Origin: CAYJLC01 sp044426355
GTDB taxonomy: Bacteria; Bacillota; Clostridia; Oscillospirales; Butyricicoccaceae
NCBI GenBank assembly: GCA_044426355.1
Contig: JAWXUO010000001.1
Span: 1-64,000, forward strand
Reading direction: 5' to 3'
Length of the DNA: 64,000 bases
The notes below the pieces were generated by a model, which worked only from the letters and a program-made list of their open reading frames with translations, was not told the DNA's origin and did no database searches. The number at the start of each line of letters is the position of its first letter. The first letter of the stretch is position 1. Position numbers and translations under genes: made by a program. Shown here piece after piece: positions 1 to 8,313 of the stretch.

Positions 1-358
1 CTCTGGTGCTTCCGTTACTAGTAATGCTATTATGGAAGCTGTTACGAATGCTTTAGAATCTGCTGTTTCAAGCGAAGATAGTGTTTCTACTTTTGAAAAC
101 TTAGTTGATGGCTCTTATGATGGTTTAGGCTCTGGTTTTGGTGGTGACCTTAAAGTTTCTGTTACTGTAGAAAATGGTACTGTTACTAACGTTGAAGTTA
201 CTTCTCATAGTGAAACTGCTGGTATTTCTGACCCTGCTTTCGCTACTATTCCACAATCTATTATAGATAGTCAGTCTGCCTCTGTAGACGTTGCCTCTAG
301 TGCAACTGTTACAAGTAAAGCTATTATGCAAGCTGTTGCGAATGCTTTAAGCTAAATA
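1..358 (+). CDS. FMN-binding domain protein, C-terminal part (5' end outside window)
   Basis: The open frame runs in from the left edge (codons in phase from base 2), so only the end of the protein is visible. It contains the tail of one FMN-binding (PF04205-like) repeat at bases 2-50 and a complete second repeat at about 100-355. The second repeat has the typical glycine-rich DGSYDGLGSGFGG opening, a beta-rich VSVTVENGTVTNVEV stretch and a closing VTSKAIMQAV helix. In this family ApbE attaches FMN to a Thr in an SGAT-like motif. Here the motif is SGAS in the first repeat and SSAT in the second (Thr codon at 305-307), so both deviate from the usual form. Proteins of this kind are usually exported and carry electrons outside the membrane. 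The strong terminator just downstream marks the end of the transcript. Confidence 0.8.
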
Positions 359-365
359 ATTTTAT

Positions 366-399
366 ATAAGCAGGCTTTTATCAGTCTGCTTATTTTTTT
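366..399 (+). terminator. Intrinsic terminator after FMN-binding gene
   Basis: An 8-bp stem ATAAGCAG/CTGCTTAT (366-373 with 386-393) is followed by a run of T, directly downstream of the stop codon at 356-358. Confidence 0.85.
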
Positions 400-420
400 G
401 TAAATTTTTATTGCTAATAC

Positions 421-449
421 TTGAAAAAATAGTTATAATATGTTATGAT
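421..449 (+). promoter_or_regulatory. Sigma-A-type promoter for lepA
   Basis: TTGAAA (421-426), a 17-base spacer and TATGAT (444-449) lie upstream of the lepA ribosome binding site at about 468-473. Confidence 0.6.
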
Positions 450-479
450 ATTCTTATTATTAAAAACGAGGTGTAACAC

Positions 480-2288
480 TTGAAAGATAAATCAAATATA
501 CGAAATTTTTCCATAATCGCTCACATAGACCATGGTAAATCTACGCTTGCAGATAGACTTTTAGAAGTTTGCGAGGCTGTAACACAAAGAGAAATGGAAA
601 GCCAACTTTTAGACAATATGGAACTTGAACGTGAACGTGGTATCACAATAAAAGCTCGTGCTGTTCGAATTGACTACAAAGCTTTAAACGGCGAAACTTA
701 TGAACTAAATTTAATAGACACTCCAGGGCATGTAGACTTTAACTACGAGGTTTCTCGTTCGCTTGCAGCTTGCGAGGGTGCTATTTTAGTAGTCGATGCA
801 TCTCAAGGAATAGAGGCTCAAACGCTTGCAAACACGTATCTTGCACTAGACCACGACCTTGAAATCGTACCAGTTGTAAACAAAATTGACCTGCCTTCTG
901 CCGACCCTTTGCGTGTTAAAGAAGATGTCGAAAATATTATCGGTATCCCTGCTTTACATTCTCCAGAAATTTCTGCGAAAATGGGTACAAATATCCGTGC
1001 AGTTCTTGAGCAAGTGGTAGAAGATGTTCCCCCACCAAGTGGCGATGATAATGCCCCTTTAAAAGCACTTATTTTCGATAGTCAGTATGACGCTTACAAA
1101 GGCGTTATCGTATATATTCGTGTTGTAGATGGTTCTTTAAAAGTTGGCGATGAAATCAAAATGATGGCAACGGGTGCAGTTTTTAACATTCTAGAAATAG
1201 GCTACCTAAAACCACTTGGTATGGAACCTACAAAAGAACTTTTTTCTGGCGAAGTTGGCTACCTTACAGCGAGTATCAAAAATGTAAAAGATACAAAAGT
1301 CGGCGACACTATAACTCACTTAGACAACCAAGCCGAAGAAGCTTTAGAGGGTTATAAAGAAGTTCAACCTATGGTTTATTCTGGTATTTATCCAGCAGAT
1401 GGTGCAAGATATACCGATTTGCGTGACGCTTTAGAAAAACTACAGCTAAATGATGCCTCGCTTACTTTTGAGCCAGAAAGTTCTATTGCTCTAGGTTTTG
1501 GCTTTAGATGTGGCTTTTTAGGGCTTCTTCACATGGAAATTATACAAGAACGTTTAGAACGTGAGTATAATTTAGATTTAATAACTACTGCTCCGTCTGT
1601 TATTTATAAAATCCATGAAATGAACGGAAATTCGTACCTTATAGACAACCCGACAAATTATCCAGACCCTAGCCAAATAGATTTTGCAGAAGAACCTTTT
1701 GTAAAAGCTACTATCATGACACCTAAGGAATATGTCGGAAATATCATGGACTTATGTCAAGATAGACGTGGAATTTTCCGTGATATGCAGTACGTTTCTG
1801 AAGATAGAGCAGAAATTTACTACGAACTTCCTCTAAACGAGATAGTTTATGACTTTTTTGATGTTTTAAAATCTAGATCTCGTGGCTATGCCTCTCTCGA
1901 TTATGAAATGATAGGCTATGTAAAAAGCAATCTTGTTAAACTTGATATACTTTTAAATGGCGATATGGTCGATGCGTTGTCCTTCATTGTACATCGTGAC
2001 AAAGCTTATGACAGAGCAAGAAAAATTGCCGAAAAACTTAAAAAGCATATCCCAAGACAGATGTTCGAAGTTCCTATACAAGCATCTGTTGGTGCAAAAG
2101 TTATCGCTCGTGAAACAGTAAAAGCTATGCGAAAAGACGTTTTAGCTAAATGTTACGGTGGTGACATCACTCGTAAGAAAAAACTTTTAGAAAAACAAAA
2201 AGAAGGTAAAAAACGTATGCGTCAACTTGGTACTGTAGAAGTACCACAAGATGCTTTTATGGCGGTGCTAAAACTTGATGAAGACTAA
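480..2288 (+). CDS. lepA: Elongation factor 4 (LepA), ribosomal back-translocase GTPase
   Basis: 602 residues, the normal LepA length. A translational GTPase that acts on stalled or mis-translocated ribosomes. The GTPase motifs are intact: G1 AHIDHGKST at residues 14-22, G3 DTPGH at 80-84 and G4 NKID at 134-137. The LepA-specific C-terminal domain is present (basic tail rich in KKKLLEKQKEGKKRMR). The start is TTG at 480, preceded by GAGGTG; no ATG fits better, because the conserved N-terminus begins here. Its stop codon overlaps the start of hemW, a lepA-hemW linkage common in Firmicutes, so the two are probably co-transcribed. Confidence 0.97.
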   Translation: MKDKSNIRNFSIIAHIDHGKSTLADRLLEVCEAVTQREMESQLLDNMELERERGITIKARAVRIDYKALNGETYELNLIDTPGHVDFNYEVSRSLAACEGAILVVDASQGIEAQTLANTYLALDHDLEIVPVVNKIDLPSADPLRVKEDVENIIGIPALHSPEISAKMGTNIRAVLEQVVEDVPPPSGDDNAPLKALIFDSQYDAYKGVIVYIRVVDGSLKVGDEIKMMATGAVFNILEIGYLKPLGMEPTKELFSGEVGYLTASIKNVKDTKVGDTITHLDNQAEEALEGYKEVQPMVYSGIYPADGARYTDLRDALEKLQLNDASLTFEPESSIALGFGFRCGFLGLLHMEIIQERLEREYNLDLITTAPSVIYKIHEMNGNSYLIDNPTNYPDPSQIDFAEEPFVKATIMTPKEYVGNIMDLCQDRRGIFRDMQYVSEDRAEIYYELPLNEIVYDFFDVLKSRSRGYASLDYEMIGYVKSNLVKLDILLNGDMVDALSFIVHRDKAYDRARKIAEKLKKHIPRQMFEVPIQASVGAKVIARETVKAMRKDVLAKCYGGDITRKKKLLEKQKEGKKRMRQLGTVEVPQDAFMAVLKLDED

Positions 2289-3396
2289 AAATTTACTAGG
2301 ACTTTATATCCATATTCCGTTTTGTAAGGCAAAATGCGATTATTGCGACTTTTATTCAATAGAAACCGACGATATTATCGTTACAAAATATGTTCATTCG
2401 CTTATCGAACATATCAAAGAGTATGCCTTGATTTCAAAAAGCCACACAGTAGACACTATATATATAGGTGGTGGAACGCCATCTATAATCGGTGCAAAAA
2501 ATTTAATTTCTATACTAAAAACTGCTAAAAAAAGCTTTAATATGGTGTCAGACCCTGAAATCACAGTAGAAATCAACCCTGAAAGTGCTGATAAAAAGCT
2601 TTTAAAAGCACTTTTCAAAGCAGGTGTAAATCGTGTGTCTTTCGGTGTTCAAACATCAAGTGATGAAAAACTTTCAGACCTTGGTAGACTTCATAATTTT
2701 GAAACTGCATCTCAAGCTATCAAAACTGCTAAAGAAGTCGGCTTTTCAAATATTTCTGTAGACTTGATTTATGGTTTAACTTCGCAGACGATGGACGACC
2801 TCGCTCTGGATTTAAATCAATTTTTAAAGCTTGATGTTTCACATATTTCAACTTATGCTTTAAAAATTGAAGATGGCACAAAACTTTCACTTAGAAATGT
2901 AGAGCCACTTGATGATGATTTAGTCGCAGATATGTATGACTACATCTGCCATATTTTAGGACAATCAGGCTATGAACATTACGAAATTTCTAATTTTTGC
3001 AAAAAAGGCAACATCAGTAAACACAATATGAAATATTGGAATTTAGAGGAATATTTAGGTTTTGGTCCATCAGCACACTCGCTTTATTGCGATACACGCT
3101 TCGCTTTTATTCGCTCTATAGACCAATATATAAGCGAACGAACCATCGTTGACCGTGATGAAACCGTACCTTTTGAAACACGTTTTGGTGAATATATTAT
3201 GCTAAAACTTAGAACAAAAGACGGCGTTAACACAGATGACTTTTTCACTATCTTTTCTAAAGATTTTAATGATTACATGCCAAAATGCCAGCCTTTTATT
3301 GATAATGGCTATGCAATATACGAAAATGGTGTGTTTTCTCTAACAGAAAAAGGCTTTTTTATATCAAATTACATAATAAATCAAATAATTAACTAA
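2278..3396 (+). CDS. hemW: Radical SAM heme chaperone HemW
   Basis: About 372 residues. It has the radical-SAM cysteine motif CKAKCDYC near residue 16-23 and the GGGTPS glycine motif near residue 64. The position where true coproporphyrinogen oxidase HemN carries a fourth Cys is Phe here (CDYCDF), which points to HemW, a heme-binding chaperone, rather than to a HemN oxidase. The HemN C-terminal domain follows (about 300-370). ATG at 2278 is preferred; an in-frame TTG at 2275 is the alternative. The gene overlaps lepA by 11 bases, implying translational coupling. Confidence 0.92.
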   Translation: MKTKNLLGLYIHIPFCKAKCDYCDFYSIETDDIIVTKYVHSLIEHIKEYALISKSHTVDTIYIGGGTPSIIGAKNLISILKTAKKSFNMVSDPEITVEINPESADKKLLKALFKAGVNRVSFGVQTSSDEKLSDLGRLHNFETASQAIKTAKEVGFSNISVDLIYGLTSQTMDDLALDLNQFLKLDVSHISTYALKIEDGTKLSLRNVEPLDDDLVADMYDYICHILGQSGYEHYEISNFCKKGNISKHNMKYWNLEEYLGFGPSAHSLYCDTRFAFIRSIDQYISERTIVDRDETVPFETRFGEYIMLKLRTKDGVNTDDFFTIFSKDFNDYMPKCQPFIDNGYAIYENGVFSLTEKGFFISNYIINQIIN

Positions 3397-3407
3397 AGGA
3401 GACATTT

Positions 3408-3677
3408 ATGAGAGCAGTTGTTACAGTTATCGGAAAAGATACGAAAGGTATTATAGCAGGTATTTCGGATTTTTTATCTAAAAAAGACATTAATATCCTT
3501 GATATTTCTCAACAAGTAATGCAAGATATTTTTTCTATGGTAATGCTTGTAGACCTTGATAAAACAACAGAAGATTTGCAAATTATTCGTGAGGATTTAG
3601 AAAAATTAGGCGAAAATCTTGCTGTTCGCACGCATATCATGCACGAAGACTTATTTAATTCTATGCATCGCATATAA
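3408..3677 (+). CDS. ACT domain protein (UPF0237 type)
   Basis: An 89-residue protein made of a single ACT domain (beta-alpha-beta-beta-alpha-beta): VVTVIGKDTKGIIAGI at the start, DINILDISQQ in the middle. ACT domains bind small ligands, usually amino acids, and regulate partners. AAGGAG precedes the ATG. It lies 10 bases upstream of the DUF711 gene. This ACT-DUF711 pair recurs in Firmicutes and suggests joint function, but the ligand and reaction are unknown. Confidence 0.85.
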   Translation: MRAVVTVIGKDTKGIIAGISDFLSKKDINILDISQQVMQDIFSMVMLVDLDKTTEDLQIIREDLEKLGENLAVRTHIMHEDLFNSMHRI

Positions 3678-3687
3678 GGAGCAAAAA

Positions 3688-5049
3688 ATGTTAAATAATT
3701 ACGATATTTTAGAAACTATAAAAATGATAGACGAAGAACATCTTGATATTAGAACTATCACGATGGGAATTTCTTTAATTAGCTGTGCAGATGAAGATAT
3801 TGACAAGTGTGCAGAAAAAATTTACCAAAAAATTACTACTTACGCAAAAGATTTAGTTAAAACTGGAGAAGACATAGAACGTGAATACGGTATTCCAATT
3901 ATTAACAAAAGAATTGCTGTAACACCTATTTCAATAGTAGCCTCGGCATGTAAAGCTGACAGCTATGTAAAACTTGCAATGGCTTTAGACCGTTCGGCGA
4001 AAGCTGTAGGAGTTAATATTATCGGTGGTTTCTCGGCTCTTGTTCACAAAGGTTGTACTAAATCTGATAGAATTTTGATAGAATCAATCCCTGAAGCTCT
4101 AGCTTGCACAGAACACGTTTGTTCTTCTGTAAATGTTGCTACTACAAAAGCTGGTATCAATATGGACGCTATAGCTTTAATGGGCGAAATTATTCTAAAA
4201 ACTGCTGAAAAAACTAAAGATAATGGCTCTTTTGGGTGTGCAAAGCTTGTTGTTTTTGCAAATGCACCTGAGGATAATCCATTTATGGCTGGTGCTTTCC
4301 ACGGTGTCGGCGAGCCTGAATGTGTTATAAACGTTGGCGTTTCTGGTCCTGGTGTTGTCCACGCTGCTATAAAACGTGCTCCAAAAGATGCAAATTTAAC
4401 TGAAATTGCTGATATTATTAAGAAAACTGCATTTAAAATCACTCGTATGGGTTCTTTAGTTGGTAAAGAAGCTTCAAGACGTTTAGATGTTCCTTTCGGC
4501 ATAATTGATTTATCGCTTGCCCCTACCCCTGCCGTTGGCGACTCTGTTGCTCGAATTTTAGAAGAAATTGGACTTGAAGCATGTGGTACACACGGAACAA
4601 TAGCAACTTTAGCAATGCTAAATGACGCTGTTAAAAAAGGTGGAACTATGGCATCGAGCCACGTCGGTGGGCTTTCTGGTGCATTTATCCCTGTTTCTGA
4701 AGACGAAGGCATGATAGAACGTGCTGTTTCTGGTGCATTAACTTATGAAAAACTAGAAGCTATGACTGCTGTTTGCTCGGTTGGTATTGATATGGTGGCA
4801 ATTCCTGGTGATACACCTTCAGAAACTATTTCTGCGATGATTGCTGACGAAATTGCGATAGGCGTTGTTAATACAAAAACTACAGCTGTGCGTGTTATCC
4901 CAGCTTTCGGAAAAGATGTTGGCGATATGGTAGAATACGGTGGACTTTTTGGTTCAGCTCCGATTATGCCTATAAATAGACACTCAGCTAAAACGTTTAT
5001 TAACCGTGGTGGACGCATTCCTGCACCACTTCAAAGCCTGAAAAACTAA
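3688..5049 (+). CDS. DUF711 / UPF0210 (PFL-like) family protein
   Basis: 453 residues from ATG 3688, which follows AAGGAG; an upstream in-frame ATG at 3619 lies inside the preceding gene and is rejected. The protein matches the UPF0210/DUF711 family, a PFL-fold protein of unknown activity, with the characteristic IAVTPISIVAS and glycine/alanine-rich core segments such as VGVSGPGVV and GTHGTIATLAMLND. No catalytic residues can be assigned with confidence. It probably acts with the ACT-domain protein encoded immediately upstream. Confidence 0.88.
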   Translation: MLNNYDILETIKMIDEEHLDIRTITMGISLISCADEDIDKCAEKIYQKITTYAKDLVKTGEDIEREYGIPIINKRIAVTPISIVASACKADSYVKLAMALDRSAKAVGVNIIGGFSALVHKGCTKSDRILIESIPEALACTEHVCSSVNVATTKAGINMDAIALMGEIILKTAEKTKDNGSFGCAKLVVFANAPEDNPFMAGAFHGVGEPECVINVGVSGPGVVHAAIKRAPKDANLTEIADIIKKTAFKITRMGSLVGKEASRRLDVPFGIIDLSLAPTPAVGDSVARILEEIGLEACGTHGTIATLAMLNDAVKKGGTMASSHVGGLSGAFIPVSEDEGMIERAVSGALTYEKLEAMTAVCSVGIDMVAIPGDTPSETISAMIADEIAIGVVNTKTTAVRVIPAFGKDVGDMVEYGGLFGSAPIMPINRHSAKTFINRGGRIPAPLQSLKN

Positions 5050-5079
5050 AAATAAGTAGTCTTTACGTCTACAAACTTA

Positions 5080-5104
5080 AAGGACACATTTTATTTGTGT
5101 CCTT
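5080..5104 (+). terminator. Hairpin after DUF711 gene, possible terminator
   Basis: A perfect 9-bp stem AAGGACACA/TGTGTCCTT (5080-5088 with 5096-5104) lies between the DUF711 gene and the GNAT gene. The following sequence is AT-rich but not a clean T run, so termination would be partial. Confidence 0.5.
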
Positions 5105-5124
5105 AATATTTATAAGGAGATACT

Positions 5125-5556
5125 ATGATTTTTGAAAAAATTACAAATTTCGAAGAAAAATTAGACCTAAAAGTGCAAAATCATCAAACTTTTTTTATAG
5201 AAAGCATTGATGAATGTCTAATTGAAGCTAAATATTATGATGGTTGGAACGCATATAAAATTATTTTAAATGATGAAATTATTGCATTTGCAATGTATGG
5301 TCAATTTCCAGAAGAAAATAACAGAGTATATCTCGATAGATTTTTTATCGATGAAAAACACCAACAAAAAGGATATTTTAGACAAATTATGCCTCTTTTG
5401 CTCGAAAAAATCAAAAAAGAATATAATATTTCGGAAATTTACCTAAGCGTTTTTCGTGATAATGAAGTAGCTTTCAAACTATTTTTAGAACAAGATTTTA
5501 AAGAAATCGGCGAAGTAGACCTAAACGGCGAAATAATTATGGTGAAAAACGTGTAG
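5125..5556 (+). CDS. GNAT family N-acetyltransferase
   Basis: 143 residues with a GNAT acetyl-CoA-binding core: strand with YLDRFFIDEKHQQKGYFRQI (about 72-91; the usual Q/R-x-x-G-x-G/A loop appears as QQKGYF) and the late strand IYLSVFRDNEVAFKLF. It transfers an acetyl group to an amine; the substrate is not predictable. It has its own GGAG site at 5116-5119. It probably ends a transcription unit, since the next gene has its own leader. Confidence 0.8.
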   Translation: MIFEKITNFEEKLDLKVQNHQTFFIESIDECLIEAKYYDGWNAYKIILNDEIIAFAMYGQFPEENNRVYLDRFFIDEKHQQKGYFRQIMPLLLEKIKKEYNISEIYLSVFRDNEVAFKLFLEQDFKEIGEVDLNGEIIMVKNV

Positions 5557-5618
5557 TTTATATTTACTTTTCACACATTCTGTGGTATTATTAAATTGAG
5601 AGACCGAAAGGATTTAAT

Positions 5619-6155
5619 ATGTGGACAGAAAAAGAAATTAATTTATTAGACAGTATCCCCGATTATTTTAGCGAAATTTACGAATATCAGCAACTTTTTA
5701 ATGCTTTAAACTACGAAATACAGCTGTTTCAAGAATATTTAAAACAAGATAAAGATGATATTTTCTTTGTTACTAGTAGTGAAACTATCGTTTCAAGATA
5801 CCAAAATTTACTTAAAACGAGTGGCTCGACAACAGAGCAGAAAAAATCAAATATTATTTCAAAATTTTCAGAAACTGTACCTTTTAGCTTAGATACACTT
5901 AAAAGTATTATCTCTAGACACGCAGCTACCGAAGTTGAGATTGATATGTCGCAAAACGGAAAAATTTTAGCTTACTATCAAGGTTCTGACTATTTAGTGG
6001 ACAAAACTTCACTTTTTACTGATGTTTATAATGTAATTCCTGCAAATTTGCAGTTTAATTTAGAATATTTGTATACTTTATATCAACATTTAATAGATAA
6101 AACCTATGGTGATTTATCTACAAAAACGTGGAATACCATACTTCTAGGTAGATAG
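5619..6155 (+). CDS. Orphan phage tail protein, XkdU / YmfQ (DUF2313) type
   Basis: 178 residues. It resembles the DUF2313 family (PBSX XkdU, YmfQ), a baseplate-associated tail protein that in contractile phages is encoded directly after baseplate gpJ. Visible features are the N-terminal IPDYFSEIYEYQQL segment, the middle region with LKSIISRHAATEVEID, the VIPANLQFNLEYLY segment and a C-terminal STKTWNTIL repeat-like end. It stands alone between a GNAT gene and ptsH, on the plus strand. The phage block on the opposite strand at 33-44 kb ends exactly at gpJ and lacks this gene. GAAAGG precedes the ATG. The sequence is intact, and its base composition matches its surroundings. Family assignment is by recalled pattern and needs a profile search. 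Confidence 0.72.
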   Translation: MWTEKEINLLDSIPDYFSEIYEYQQLFNALNYEIQLFQEYLKQDKDDIFFVTSSETIVSRYQNLLKTSGSTTEQKKSNIISKFSETVPFSLDTLKSIISRHAATEVEIDMSQNGKILAYYQGSDYLVDKTSLFTDVYNVIPANLQFNLEYLYTLYQHLIDKTYGDLSTKTWNTILLGR

Positions 6156-6213
6156 TTGTAAAATTGAATAAAAAGTCACACGAAAAATCATCTAAAATGA
6201 TATATTAATTTTA

Positions 6214-6242
6214 TTGCATAAAATGTGTAAATATAGTAATAT
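6214..6242 (+). promoter_or_regulatory. Candidate promoter for ptsHI
   Basis: TTGCAT (6214-6219), 17 bases, TAATAT (6237-6242). It would start a transcript about 70 bases ahead of ptsH that includes the terminator-like hairpin at 6265-6310. Confidence 0.45.
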
Positions 6243-6264
6243 TAATATATAAGATATTGTAATT

Positions 6265-6310
6265 GGCATAAACTTTTATAAATAGTTAATTGTTTATGCC
6301 TTTATTTTTT
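6265..6310 (+). terminator. Terminator-like hairpin directly before the ptsH ribosome binding site
   Basis: A perfect 9-bp stem GGCATAAAC/GTTTATGCC (6265-6273 with 6292-6300) is followed by TTTATTTTTT, then at once by the ptsH AAGGAGG (6311-6317). The 14 bases left before the start codon cannot hold a promoter. Transcription of ptsH must therefore read through the hairpin, as in an attenuator. Confidence 0.6.
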
Positions 6311-6323
6311 AAGGAGGTACATT

Positions 6324-6581
6324 ATGAAAGAGTTTAATTACGTAATTAAAGATGAAATTGGCATGCACGCACGTCCTGCAGGTGAACTTGTAAAATATGT
6401 TACAGAATTAACTTCTAAAGTTACTGTAAGCAAGGGCGAAAAAACTGTCGAGGCAAATCGACTTTTTGGAATTATGGGACTGGCTATCAAATGTGCAGAC
6501 ACTATTACCTTCAAAGTTGAGGGCGAAAATGAAGAAAGTGAAACTTTAGCACTTGAAGAATTTTGTGCTAAAAATTTCTAA
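6324..6581 (+). CDS. ptsH: Phosphocarrier protein HPr (Ser46 position is Arg)
   Basis: 85 residues, a typical HPr. The catalytic His is H15 in GMHARPAG. HPr passes phosphate from Enzyme I to sugar-specific EIIA proteins in the cytoplasm. The regulatory Ser46 of Gram-positive HPr, target of HPr kinase for catabolite repression, is replaced: aligning H15, G49 and M51 places Arg at 46 (codon 6459-6461). It is followed 11 bases later by ptsI, so this is the general PTS operon. The replacement argues against classical CcpA/HPr-Ser-P control through this protein. Confidence 0.95.
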   Translation: MKEFNYVIKDEIGMHARPAGELVKYVTELTSKVTVSKGEKTVEANRLFGIMGLAIKCADTITFKVEGENEESETLALEEFCAKNF

Positions 6582-6592
6582 TTGGTGATTTT

Positions 6593-8251
6593 ATGGAAAC
6601 TATAATTAAAGGCATTAGTGCCTCAAAAGGCTACGCTCTCGGAGAAGTTTTTCTCCTAAAAAAAGAAGAAATCGTTATAAACACCTCTAAAATTTCTGAT
6701 TTTAAAGCCGAAATTGAAAAATGGAATACTGCAAAAGCACAAACTGAAGTACAACTAAAAAAATTATATGACAAAGCATTAGTCGAAGTCGGTGCTGAAC
6801 ATGCCGAAATTTTCAACGTGCATATCATGATGCTATCCGACATTGACTATAACGAAAATATCACGATGCTCATTGAAAGCGAAATGGTAACTGCCGACAA
6901 CGCAGTGAGCCAAACTGGCGAAGTTTTTTCGCAAATGTTTTCCACTATGGACGATGAATATATGAAAGCACGCTCGGCTGACGTTCTTGATATTTCTAAA
7001 CGAATAGTTAAAAATATACTAAATATTACAGATAGTAGTTTAGATGATGTGTCACAACCAGTTATAATTGTTTGCGAAGATTTATATCCTAGCGACACGG
7101 TAGCTTTAGATAAATCTAAAATTTTAGCATTTATTACTGAAAAAGGCTCTAAAAATTCGCATACTGCCATTCTTGCAAGAACTTTAGGCATACCAGCTAT
7201 AGTAGATGTTGCAAATTTTACTCAAAAAGTTAAAAATAATGATTTTTTAATTATCGACGGTTCATCTGGCGATATTATCCTAAACCCTACCGAATTTACA
7301 AAACAAGATTATATAGAAAAAGACCTCGAAAACAAAAAAAGAATTGAAGATTTATCTCGTCTTCACGGTGTAAAATCTAGCACTAAAGATGGTCGCCATA
7401 TCGAAATTTGTGCGAATATTGGAAATGTTTCCGATGTAAATCTTGCACTAGAAAACGACGCTGAGGGTGTTGGTTTATTTAGAACCGAGTTTATTTACAT
7501 GGAAAGTTCAGATTTTCCAACTGAAGAGCAACAATTTGAAATTTATAAGACTGTTTTATCTAAAATGGGCGAAAAACGTGTGGTAATTCGCACTCTTGAC
7601 CTCGGTGCAGACAAACATGCTGATTATTTCAAACTGCCTTTAGAAGAAAATCCAGCAATGGGTTATCGTGCAATTCGAATTTGCCTAAACGAACGACATA
7701 TTTTCAAAACTCAGCTACGAGCGTTATTTCGTGCGTCAGTTTTCGGAAAACTAGCAATAATGTTCCCTATGATTATTTCTGAGAGCGAAATTTTAGAAAT
7801 TTTGGACTTTATCAAAGAGATAAAGGCAGAATTAACCGTAGAATGTATTTCTTTTAGTGAAAATATCGAAGTCGGAGTTATGATTGAAACTCCTGCATCT
7901 GCTATGATTTCTGACAAAATAGCACCTCATGTAGACTTTTTCAGCATAGGTACTAACGATTTGACTCAGTATACACTCGCAGTCGATAGAATGAACAGTA
8001 AAATATCAAATTTGTACGATTATTCCCACCCTGCTGTGCTTCGACTTATGAAAATGTCGGTAGATAACGCTCACGCTCACGGTGTTTGGGTTGGAATTTG
8101 TGGCGAATCTGGTGGCGACACCTCGTTGACAGACACCTATATTGCGATGGGAATTGACGAACTTTCTTGCTCTCCAAAGCTTATTTTAGAGGTTCGTGAA
8201 AAGATTATCTCAGCAAATGCACAAGATTTGACAAAAAAAATAACTTTTTAA
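6593..8251 (+). CDS. ptsI: PTS Enzyme I (phosphoenolpyruvate-protein phosphotransferase)
   Basis: 552 residues, slightly shorter than the usual 570-575. It autophosphorylates from phosphoenolpyruvate and charges HPr. The phosphorylated His is H190 in GSKNSHTAILART. The PEP-binding TIM-barrel domain carries RTLDLGADK, NPAMGYRAIR, GTNDLTQYTLA and the catalytic CGESGGD near the C-terminus. It lies 11 bases after ptsH and is surely co-transcribed. Confidence 0.96.
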   Translation: METIIKGISASKGYALGEVFLLKKEEIVINTSKISDFKAEIEKWNTAKAQTEVQLKKLYDKALVEVGAEHAEIFNVHIMMLSDIDYNENITMLIESEMVTADNAVSQTGEVFSQMFSTMDDEYMKARSADVLDISKRIVKNILNITDSSLDDVSQPVIIVCEDLYPSDTVALDKSKILAFITEKGSKNSHTAILARTLGIPAIVDVANFTQKVKNNDFLIIDGSSGDIILNPTEFTKQDYIEKDLENKKRIEDLSRLHGVKSSTKDGRHIEICANIGNVSDVNLALENDAEGVGLFRTEFIYMESSDFPTEEQQFEIYKTVLSKMGEKRVVIRTLDLGADKHADYFKLPLEENPAMGYRAIRICLNERHIFKTQLRALFRASVFGKLAIMFPMIISESEILEILDFIKEIKAELTVECISFSENIEVGVMIETPASAMISDKIAPHVDFFSIGTNDLTQYTLAVDRMNSKISNLYDYSHPAVLRLMKMSVDNAHAHGVWVGICGESGGDTSLTDTYIAMGIDELSCSPKLILEVREKIISANAQDLTKKITF

Positions 8252-8269
8252 TTAAATGTATAAAAAAAT

Positions 8270-8311
8270 AAATCTCTGCCTAAAATGTATTTACACGAAA
8301 GGTAGAGATTT
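8270..8311 (+). promoter_or_regulatory. Hairpin overlapping the spoIIR translation start region
   Basis: An 11-bp stem (8270-8280 with 8301-8311, one G-U pair) ends 2 bases before the spoIIR ATG and takes in part of the GAAAGG ribosome binding site. It could act as a ptsI terminator or a translational control. Confidence 0.45.
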
Positions 8312-8313
8312 AT

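Noticed and set aside
4044..4712. Long minus-strand open frame (222 codons) across the DUF711 gene
   Set aside because: It lies entirely opposite a well-conserved gene, has no ribosome binding site, and its Ser/Pro/Ile-rich product matches no family; an antisense shadow.
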